NCBI GenBank assembly: GCA_003104995.1
Contig: PQAO01000026.1
Location: 242,359-306,358 of the forward strand
DNA length: 64,000 nt
Reading direction: 5' to 3'
Origin: Dehalococcoidia bacterium
GTDB taxonomy: Bacteria; Chloroflexota; Dehalococcoidia; Tepidiformales; Tepidiformaceae
Positions 43,777 to 50,397 of this stretch are shown piece by piece. How positions within the stretch are numbered: position 1 is the stretch's first letter; each line of letters starts with the position of its first letter. Under the pieces are notes generated by a model. It did no database searches, was not told where the DNA came from, and saw nothing but the letters and a program-made list of their open reading frames with translations. A program made the translations under genes and the position numbers.

Positions 43777-45580
43777 GAAGCATCGCGAGACGCTGAGCTG
43801 GCTGGCGCGCCTGCCCTTCCTGTCCGGCCCTCAGCTGGCGCTGCTGCTGGGAATGCCCTCGCAGGAGTTGGAGGACGTTCTTCGCGGCCTGCGGCAGAGC
43901 GATTGGATCGACTGGATCGAACCGTCATCGCCGGAACTGGTCCCGAACCGGCGGTACGCGCTCGGCTCGGGAGCTTGGGAATGGCTCACAGCGCATCTTG
44001 ACAGCAGCGGTATCCAACTCGACGTCCTTCCATCTACGTGGGCCGACACCATCCGTCGGATCGCGAGCATTGAGCTCACTTCCGCTGTCAACCAGGTCTG
44101 CTCGACGTTGGTGGCGGCGTCGCATCGGGTCGATTGGTGCGAAGCCGTGGACGCTCGCGCGCTGCCGCTCGGCCGCCGCGCCGAGCGGCCCTGGCCTCCG
44201 GATACCCACGCCCGCGTGGCGTTCAGCGGGAAGGGCCGTACTGCCGAGGCATTTCTGACCATCGTGCGGAAAGGCGTTCCGGCAGCGTATCGCGACACAG
44301 TGGTGGCCAACTGGTACCGCCACTGCGGCTATCCAACGTCGGGTCTGCCGGTCTCGCCCATGCTGGTTGTGTGTGCTGACCAAGCGAACCTGTCCGTTTG
44401 GTCGCTCTCCATACAGAAGGCTACCGAGCGACGTGGCGCGACTTCGCTGCCCGTCTATCTGGCGTGCGCTGAGGACATCGGGGCAGATCTGTTTGGCCTG
44501 CCCAGTTGGCGTGCCGCGGACGGTGCCGAGCCCACACCTTTGGGAAACCTCTTGTCGTGGCGGACATCGGCTGTCGCGACGACGGCCGTCCGGCCTGAGC
44601 TTTGGTTCGACGATGCTCCCTCGGCAATGCACAAAGAGCGTGGGCTCTACGAATGGGCACGATCTGTGCGCGCCTTCGACGCTCCAGCTCCGCGAGCGCG
44701 GCGGGGTGTTGAGCAGGTCGCGGCGCTCGCGCTCGCAGCGACCGCCGAACAAAAGCGCCTGCTGGAGGCGGTCGGTCGCTATCCACTGCTTTCCAAATCC
44801 GACCTGGCCCTCGTCTTGGGTCAGCCCCACCGACTCCTTCATCGTGCCCTTGAGCGCTCCATCACCCAGGGGCTCGTTGAAGCTATCGTCGGGCCCGCGA
44901 CCGGAGGAAGTGCCGCGACCGAGATCCGGTTTGTCATGACGGAGCTTGGCCTGCGCCTGGTAGCAGCTCGCGAGCGCACTCCTGCGCGTCGCTACCACCA
45001 GGATGGACCAATGGCTGCCCGGTTCGGCTCCGGTGACCGTGGGCGCCTTCAGACACTGATTCGGCAATATGAGCACACGGTTGGTTCCAACCGCTTCTTC
45101 CTCAGTTGCCTCACCCACAGCCGTCCAGGCGGACCCCGGCTTCGGGAGTGGCGAGGCGTCGCCGAGGCGGCAGTGCGGTTCGACTACGGCGGCGTTCGGC
45201 GGACGTTCCGGCCCGACGGGACGGGCGAGGTCGTTCAGGACGGATTCGCCTGGCCATTCTTCCTGGAGTGGGACCGCGGAACTGAGCGGATAGCCGTGCT
45301 GCTCGAGAAGCTTGACCGGTATGCGGCGTACTACCGCGGCGTATCGGCGTCCCAAATGTGGCCGCCATGCCTTCTGGTGGTTTGCCAGACACAGAACCGA
45401 GAGGGCCTGGTCTGGAAGGCTATCGACGCCGTGTTCGCATCCGACCGCTCCCGAAATTTCGTCAAGACAACGTCCGTGCCGCTCCTGGAGCGGCGCGGAC
45501 CGTTCGGCTCGGTGTGGCGGGCGGCGTCAGCCGCCGGCCGCTCACATTTGATCGAGGAAACGCGATGTACCGACACTTGA
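43754..45580 (+). CDS. Replication-relaxation family protein (PF13814-like)
   Basis: A 608-residue protein with two winged-helix-like regions: LSWLARLPFLSGPQLALLLG near the N-terminus and LEAVGRYPLLSKSDLALVLG (about 335-355). The C-terminal domain has the motif RRTFRPDGTG followed by FAWPFFLEWDRGTERIAVLLEKLDRYAAYY, the recognisable core of the Replication-relaxation family. Members are encoded on plasmids and ICEs beside coupling proteins and are proposed to start or control replication. ATG 43754 follows GAGGAGG at 43743-43749. No classical relaxase is seen, so this is the best candidate for the origin-processing or initiation factor. Confidence 0.72.
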   Translation: MVTDRMHEKHRETLSWLARLPFLSGPQLALLLGMPSQELEDVLRGLRQSDWIDWIEPSSPELVPNRRYALGSGAWEWLTAHLDSSGIQLDVLPSTWADTIRRIASIELTSAVNQVCSTLVAASHRVDWCEAVDARALPLGRRAERPWPPDTHARVAFSGKGRTAEAFLTIVRKGVPAAYRDTVVANWYRHCGYPTSGLPVSPMLVVCADQANLSVWSLSIQKATERRGATSLPVYLACAEDIGADLFGLPSWRAADGAEPTPLGNLLSWRTSAVATTAVRPELWFDDAPSAMHKERGLYEWARSVRAFDAPAPRARRGVEQVAALALAATAEQKRLLEAVGRYPLLSKSDLALVLGQPHRLLHRALERSITQGLVEAIVGPATGGSAATEIRFVMTELGLRLVAARERTPARRYHQDGPMAARFGSGDRGRLQTLIRQYEHTVGSNRFFLSCLTHSRPGGPRLREWRGVAEAAVRFDYGGVRRTFRPDGTGEVVQDGFAWPFFLEWDRGTERIAVLLEKLDRYAAYYRGVSASQMWPPCLLVVCQTQNREGLVWKAIDAVFASDRSRNFVKTTSVPLLERRGPFGSVWRAASAAGRSHLIEETRCTDT

Positions 45581-45738
45581 CCCCACAGGAACGCATGGAC
45601 CGAATCGCTCGACTGCTGCTTCGCGCGATAGCACTGGACGAACGACCGTCGGGAGTCGCCTCCGACCCTGATCTTCCGGATCCGCGGTCGCGCGCGAGCC
45701 AGTCGTCGCAGCCCACCCGACACGACGCTCGGCAATGA
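45565..45738 (+). CDS. Small hypothetical protein
   Basis: A 57-residue protein starting MYRHLTPQERMDRIARLLLRAIALDE, a predicted basic amphipathic helix, with a disordered polar tail. ATG 45565 follows GAGG at 45554-45557 and overlaps the previous gene by 16 bases. Small genes like this are common just upstream of serine recombinases, where some act as excision factors. I see no domain and infer no function. Confidence 0.5.
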   Translation: MYRHLTPQERMDRIARLLLRAIALDERPSGVASDPDLPDPRSRASQSSQPTRHDARQ

Positions 45739-45833
45739 GCAAGTGGTCTCCGAGCGGTCGGTTGCGGTGGGCGCGTGACCTGGTGATCCTAGTCATGAGA
45801 TCGAGGCCGGTGCCTATGGCCAGGAGGTGAACG

Positions 45834-47510
45834 ATGCGATGCGCAGTCTACACACGAGTTTCGACGGATGAGCAGGCACGGAGTGACTACAGCTCACTGG
45901 ACCGCCAACGCGAGCTGTGTGTGTCGTACGTCGACCTTCATCGGGAAGACGGTTGGAAGGTCACCGAGGTTTACGAAGACGGCGGGTACTCGGGCAAAGA
46001 CATGCATCGCCCGGCTCTCCAGCGCCTCGTCCGCGATCTCACTGAGGGCAAGGTTGACGCAGTTGTCACGTACAAGATCGACCGTGTCTCCCGCTCGCTG
46101 AAAGACTTCTACGATTTCTGGGAACTGCTGCAGAATCACAAGGTCACCTTCGCATCCGCGACGCAACACTTCGACACGTCGACATCCGCAGGCATGTTGA
46201 TGCTCAACATTCTGCTGAGTTTCGCGCAATACGAGCGGGAGCTGACGCGTGAACGAACGTTGAGCAAGATGGCGGGCCGTGCCGAACGCGGGCTGTGGAA
46301 CGGCGGCATGGTGCCAATCGGCTTCGATTATTGCGCGGAGGCGAAGATGCTAACCGCGAACGAGCGAGAAGCCGAGGTCGTCCGGTTTGCCTTCGAGCGG
46401 TTCATCGAGACAAAGTCTCCGAGCCGGGTCGCGAATGAAGCAAACAGCCGTGGCTACCGAACGAAGAAGCGGCAGGTGGTCGCACGCGGCGGCGAGCCCA
46501 AGGCGATCGGCGGCAACCGGTTCGACGAGGACACCGTCAAGGCGATCATCCGCAATCCTTTGTACAAGGGGCTCATCCGCTACGACGGCAAGCTTTTCCC
46601 CGGCACGCACGCAGCGATCGTGGATCCGGAGACGTGGGATCGAGCGAACCGCTACGTGGGCGAAGCTCGAGAAGACGATGGCACACGGAACCGCGACGAC
46701 CACGTCCATCTCCTCAAGGGCATCGCGAAGTGCGGTGTCTGCGGGACCACCATGACGCCGTACCCCGCCGGCAAGAAGGGCAAGGACGGCAAGCCGTACC
46801 TCTACTACGCCTGCACGACGGTGACCCAGGATGGCAGTGCGTCTCCGTGCCCTGTGCGGGCATTGCCCGCGCGGGAGTTCGAGTCGCTGATCAAGAGTGT
46901 TCTCATAGACTTGGGTGCCGACCATGCGATGCTCGAAAGCTGTGTCCAGACAGCCAACCGTGACGCTCTGGTGCCGCTCAAGGACCTCGAAGAGCAACAG
47001 CAGCGCCATCGCGACGAGGTCGCGCGGTTGACAACTGGCATCCGCCGGATCATCGAAATGATCAAGTCTGAAGATGAGATCGGGCCGGACCTTCGGGCGG
47101 AGCTGAGGAAGCTCAGCGGCGAGAAGGAGCAACTCGAGACGCTCATCGAACAGCTCCAGCTGGACATCGACCGGCGCCGAAGACGCGTCATCGACGTCGA
47201 CCTCATCCGCCGGAATCTGGTTGAGTTCGAGCGGCTGGTGAATCTGATGCCGAGTGCGGACCAGAAGGAACTGATGCAGCTCCTCTTGAGCCGTGTGGAG
47301 GTCAGGCCGTTCGATCCGGAGCGCGATCAACTGCCAGAGGGCCGCTCCGGAGCGTTCACAACGCAGGTCCGATCGAAGTGGTACGAAGTGACCGTGACCC
47401 TACAGCAGCTGCCCAGCCTAGGTTTAGGCGAACGCTTTTCTGGGCGAAGTTCGGATTACGGGGGTAAGTGGCTCCCCGACGTGGACTCGAACCACGAACA
47501 CCGCGGTTAA
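45834..47510 (+). CDS. Large serine recombinase (site-specific integrase)
   Basis: A 558-residue recombinase. The resolvase-type catalytic domain (about 1-145) has the nucleophile serine in YTRVSTDEQ and SAGMLMLNILLSFAQYERE. The Recombinase domain (about 155-280) is followed by a zinc ribbon (CGVCGTTM and YYACTT, about 300-345) and a coiled coil (about 380-465). AGGAGGTGA just before ATG 45834 is a near-perfect ribosome site. The last 13 residues (from WLPDVD) are read from the antisense of the tRNA-Asn gene, beginning exactly at its CCA end, so the C-terminus spans the element-chromosome junction. It would catalyse integration and excision of the ICE. Confidence 0.9.
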   Translation: MRCAVYTRVSTDEQARSDYSSLDRQRELCVSYVDLHREDGWKVTEVYEDGGYSGKDMHRPALQRLVRDLTEGKVDAVVTYKIDRVSRSLKDFYDFWELLQNHKVTFASATQHFDTSTSAGMLMLNILLSFAQYERELTRERTLSKMAGRAERGLWNGGMVPIGFDYCAEAKMLTANEREAEVVRFAFERFIETKSPSRVANEANSRGYRTKKRQVVARGGEPKAIGGNRFDEDTVKAIIRNPLYKGLIRYDGKLFPGTHAAIVDPETWDRANRYVGEAREDDGTRNRDDHVHLLKGIAKCGVCGTTMTPYPAGKKGKDGKPYLYYACTTVTQDGSASPCPVRALPAREFESLIKSVLIDLGADHAMLESCVQTANRDALVPLKDLEEQQQRHRDEVARLTTGIRRIIEMIKSEDEIGPDLRAELRKLSGEKEQLETLIEQLQLDIDRRRRRVIDVDLIRRNLVEFERLVNLMPSADQKELMQLLLSRVEVRPFDPERDQLPEGRSGAFTTQVRSKWYEVTVTLQQLPSLGLGERFSGRSSDYGGKWLPDVDSNHEHRG

Positions 47511-47543
47511 CAGCCGCGTGCTCTACCATTGAGCTATCGGGGA
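47469..47543 (-). tRNA. tRNA-Asn (GTT)
   Basis: 75 bases including an encoded 3' CCA. The acceptor arms TCCCCGA and TCGGGGA pair fully. The D arm is GCTC/GAGC, the anticodon stem CGCGG/CCGCG with loop CTGTTAA giving anticodon GTT, and the T arm CGTGG-TTCGAGT-CCACG. The discriminator base is G. The 3' end faces the serine recombinase, the usual orientation for an integration target. The gene is intact, as expected if the element restores the 3' end on insertion. Confidence 0.95.
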
Positions 47544-47613
47544 ACACCTTCAAGTTTCGGCGGCGGCGGCTGAAGAAGCAACCTGCGGACCGGTGGTGTC
47601 GGCGCCCGCAGCC

Positions 47614-48390
47614 TCAGCGGCGGAGGCGGACAATCGGGCCCTCATTGAAGAGCGACCCCACGCCGAGCCCCAGCCGGTCGTGAACACTGAGTGGGATGCC
47701 AAGGTCGGCGAGGAACAGTTCGCCCACATGTGCCCGCGCGGAAGGTTCGAACGCGCCTCGCTTTGGAAGGTCGAGCATGAGCGTGGTGACGGCCTGGATG
47801 GCGGGCCGGTTGACCTCGCCGGTTGTGGCGTTCACCCCGGTGGGTAGGTCGATCGCGAGGACGGGGCGGCGAGCTTCGATGGCGAGGTCCGCGACCGCGC
47901 CCGCGATGCCCGTCGGCGGGCCTTCGAGGCCGTAGCCCACGAGCGCGTCGATGACGAGGTCGGCCGCGGCGAGGTTTTCTTCCACCGTGATTTCGCTCGA
48001 TTCCATATCGGCCGGTGCGATGATGCCCGACTGACGGAGGATGTGGAGCTGGCGGCGGGCCGTGAACGAGGCCTCTTCTTCGACGCCGCCGACGACCGGG
48101 TCGACATGAACGCCCCAGTTGGCGAGGTGCCGGGCGGCGGCCAGACCGGATGCGCCCTTGTTGCCTCCCCCGCAGAGGATGACCACCCGTTGGCCGCGGC
48201 CACGCCCGCCAAGCATGGCAAACGCGAGCAGTGCGGCTACACGCCCGCCATTCTCGGTGATCTGGAGAATATCGAGGCCGAACTCTTCCTGCGCGACGCG
48301 CTGGACGTCCCGCATCTGGGCCGCGGTGACGGAGCGAACCTCGCTGATCTTGCGCTGTGGATACCCGCCCGGGTCCGGTTTCACGGGCAT
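47614..48390 (-). CDS. nnrE: NAD(P)H-hydrate epimerase-like protein (YjeF N-terminal domain)
   Basis: About 258 residues with only the YjeF_N Rossmann-like domain (the fused dehydratase domain NnrD is absent). Motifs are VTAAQMRDVQRVAQEEFG, GGGNKGASGLAAARHLANWG and LAIDLPTGVNATTG, the latter holding the catalytic aspartate. The substrate loop differs from the usual GPGNNGGDG: Asp is replaced in GASG. This subgroup may therefore be a related enzyme and not a true epimerase. ATG 48390 (MPVKPDPGGY) follows GGAGG about 10 bases upstream. It is the first chromosomal gene after the tRNA. Confidence 0.75.
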   Translation of the reverse strand: MPVKPDPGGYPQRKISEVRSVTAAQMRDVQRVAQEEFGLDILQITENGGRVAALLAFAMLGGRGRGQRVVILCGGGNKGASGLAAARHLANWGVHVDPVVGGVEEEASFTARRQLHILRQSGIIAPADMESSEITVEENLAAADLVIDALVGYGLEGPPTGIAGAVADLAIEARRPVLAIDLPTGVNATTGEVNRPAIQAVTTLMLDLPKRGAFEPSARAHVGELFLADLGIPLSVHDRLGLGVGSLFNEGPIVRLRR

Positions 48391-48466
48391 CGAAGTTGAC
48401 CTCCGGGTGGCACGAACAGAGCCACCCGGCAGTCTACGCCCGGCTCCGGACAACGGTCACGGGCGG

Positions 48467-48841
48467 TCACTCCTCGCCGGCGGCCGAGTACGAGGCGGTG
48501 ATGCGCGCGGAGATGCCACCCCTCGTGTTGAAGTCCCCGGTCACCATCAGGTGGCGTGGATGAATCGCGGCGACGATGTCATCGAGGACCGTGTTGACGA
48601 CGTTTTCGTAGAAGATGCCCCGGTTTCGGAACGTCTGCAGGTAGAACTTGAAGCTCCGGAGCTCGATGCAGCGGGCCTCGGGCGTGTAGGTGACGATGAG
48701 GGTGCCGAAGTCGGGCTGGCCGGTCATCGGGCAAACGCTGGTGAACTCCGGGGCCACGAACTCGATCTCGTAGTCACGTTCGGGGAAGCGGTTCTCGAAC
48801 GAGTCGATGGTTCCGTCAGTTTTGTAGATGTTTTCGGGCAT
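48467..48841 (-). CDS. queF: NADPH-dependent 7-cyano-7-deazaguanine reductase QueF (short type)
   Basis: A 124-residue enzyme that reduces preQ0 to preQ1 in queuosine biosynthesis for tRNA modification. The catalytic cysteine lies in FTSVCPMTGQPDFGTL, the substrate glutamate in FRNRGIFYENVVN, and the NADPH-side histidine region is HPRHLMVTGDFNTRGG. The length fits type I (YkvM-like) QueF. The start is ATG 48841. A chromosomal housekeeping gene, consistent with leaving the element after the tRNA. Confidence 0.93.
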   Translation of the reverse strand: MPENIYKTDGTIDSFENRFPERDYEIEFVAPEFTSVCPMTGQPDFGTLIVTYTPEARCIELRSFKFYLQTFRNRGIFYENVVNTVLDDIVAAIHPRHLMVTGDFNTRGGISARITASYSAAGEE

Positions 48842-48879
48842 GGTTCGAGCGTGAGCCTCCCGGGGCGGTGACGCAACCG

Positions 48880-50052
48880 CTACGCGCGCGGCAACCCCAG
48901 GCCGCGTGTGGCGATGATGTTGCGGTTCACCTCGCTGGTGCCGCCCGCGATGGTGTAGCTGGGAGCTGCAAGTGCCCAGCGCTCCACGCGACCGTGGAGC
49001 GGCGCATAGCGGCTGCCAGGTTCGATCGTGCCCGGGAGCCCCAGGACACGGAGACCGGTGATGCCCATCTGGCGCTGCAGCTCGGTGCCGAACACTTTGG
49101 ATACCGAAGCCTCGGCGTTGGGCACCTTGCCCTCGCCCTGCATCTGGGCAACCCGGTAGCAGAGCCAACGGCCGATCTCGAACTCCAGGTGGCGCTCGGC
49201 GAGCTCGTGGCGAACCTCGGCGCGGCGGCGGAGGGCCGGGGTCTCGCGCACGTACCTGATGAGCGCCTCCAGCGTGCTCCGCGTCATGACGACGCGGTTG
49301 ATGGAGCTGCGCTCCTGGTCGAGCGTAGTCGTAGCGATGTACCAGCCGCGGTTCTCCTCACCGACGAGGCAATCCCGCGGGACGCGGACATCTTCCAGGA
49401 AGACCTCCGTGAAGTGGTGGCTCCCCATGAGGTTTACGAGCGGGCGGATGGTAACGCCGGGCGCGCGCATATTGAGCATGAAGTAGCTGATGCCCCGGTG
49501 CTTCGGCGCTTCGGCATCGGTGCGGGCGAGCATGATCCCCCAATCCGCGTCGAGGGCGCCGCTCGTCCAGATCTTCTGACCGTTGACGACATACTCGTCG
49601 CCATCGCGGACGGCCCGCGTCTGGAGCGAGGCGAGGTCGGAGCCGGCGCCAGGTTCAGAAAAGAGTTGGCACCAGTGAACTCCGGCGACGCGCATGTCGG
49701 GGAGCCAGCGGTCCTGCTGCTCCTTCGTGCCGTGCATCATGAGGGCGGGCCCGGCCAGCCAGACGCCCTGGTCGTAGGCTCCGGGCGCGCCGGCGGCGCT
49801 CATCTCTTCCATGTAAACGGTCTGGGTCATGTAGCTGGCTCCAGCGCCGCCGAACTCGCGCGGCCAGCCCATGGTGAGCCATCCCCGCTGGGCCAGTTTC
49901 TTCCGGAAGGCCTCGGTGAAGGCCGCCGCCTGTGGAGCGACATGGTCGCGATCGTTGGTCATGTTCCAGTCGCCGGCGGGCAGTTCCGCCGCGAGGAACT
50001 GCCTGAGTTCGTGGCGGAAGGCGGCGTGTTCTGGCGAGTCATGAAAGAGCAT
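48880..50052 (-). CDS. Acyl-CoA dehydrogenase family protein
   Basis: A 390-residue FAD-dependent acyl-CoA dehydrogenase. The N-terminal helical domain (WLTMGWPREFGGAGAS), the middle beta domain (QLFSEPGAGSDLASLQT and YVVNGQKIWTSGA) and the C-terminal helical domain ending GGTSEVNRNIIATRGLGLPR are all present. The usual C-terminal catalytic glutamate of medium-chain enzymes (YEGT) is replaced by Gly (AGGT). The base is therefore on another helix, as in isovaleryl or long-chain types, or the enzyme has another substrate. I chose ATG 50052 (MLFHDSPEH) over an upstream start at 50118. It probably acts in lipid, sterol or branched acid breakdown. Confidence 0.88.
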   Translation of the reverse strand: MLFHDSPEHAAFRHELRQFLAAELPAGDWNMTNDRDHVAPQAAAFTEAFRKKLAQRGWLTMGWPREFGGAGASYMTQTVYMEEMSAAGAPGAYDQGVWLAGPALMMHGTKEQQDRWLPDMRVAGVHWCQLFSEPGAGSDLASLQTRAVRDGDEYVVNGQKIWTSGALDADWGIMLARTDAEAPKHRGISYFMLNMRAPGVTIRPLVNLMGSHHFTEVFLEDVRVPRDCLVGEENRGWYIATTTLDQERSSINRVVMTRSTLEALIRYVRETPALRRRAEVRHELAERHLEFEIGRWLCYRVAQMQGEGKVPNAEASVSKVFGTELQRQMGITGLRVLGLPGTIEPGSRYAPLHGRVERWALAAPSYTIAGGTSEVNRNIIATRGLGLPRA

Positions 50053-50311
50053 GGGCGGTCCCGGAGACTTGGTTAAGCGGAGTATACGGGGCGGTCCGCC
50101 ATGCGGCGGTTGTTGCACGTGACGAAATCTTCACACTTGTCCAGAGCGAAATGGTGTTGAATCTGGCCAACCCAGTAAATTTGCGCGGGAACGCCCGCGC
50201 GTGCTGGCCAATATCACGGCTCGGGGTGTCGCGCTGCGGTGGTGGCGGCTATCATCCGCGCTGCTCTCGAACGCGGGCTGGTGGGCGTACACCGACCCGT
50301 GAGTACACCGG

Positions 50312-50358
50312 CCCGCACTTGCGGGTGCGGGGTTGAAAGCCGGCCCGGCATCCGGGCC
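50312..50358 (+). promoter_or_regulatory. Structured 5' leader of the IPT/TIG gene
   Basis: Two perfect hairpins lie in the leader: CCCGCA/TGCGGG (50312-50317 with 50320-50325) and GGCCCGG/CCGGGCC (50342-50348 with 50352-50358, loop CAT). A GGGGGAGG ribosome site follows at 50377-50384. No known riboswitch class is recognised. In the 345 bases between 50053 and 50397 nothing else stands out. Confidence 0.35.
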
Positions 50359-50397
50359 GTGTGGCGTTAGCGCGTAGGGGGAGGTTTCGAACTGGGA

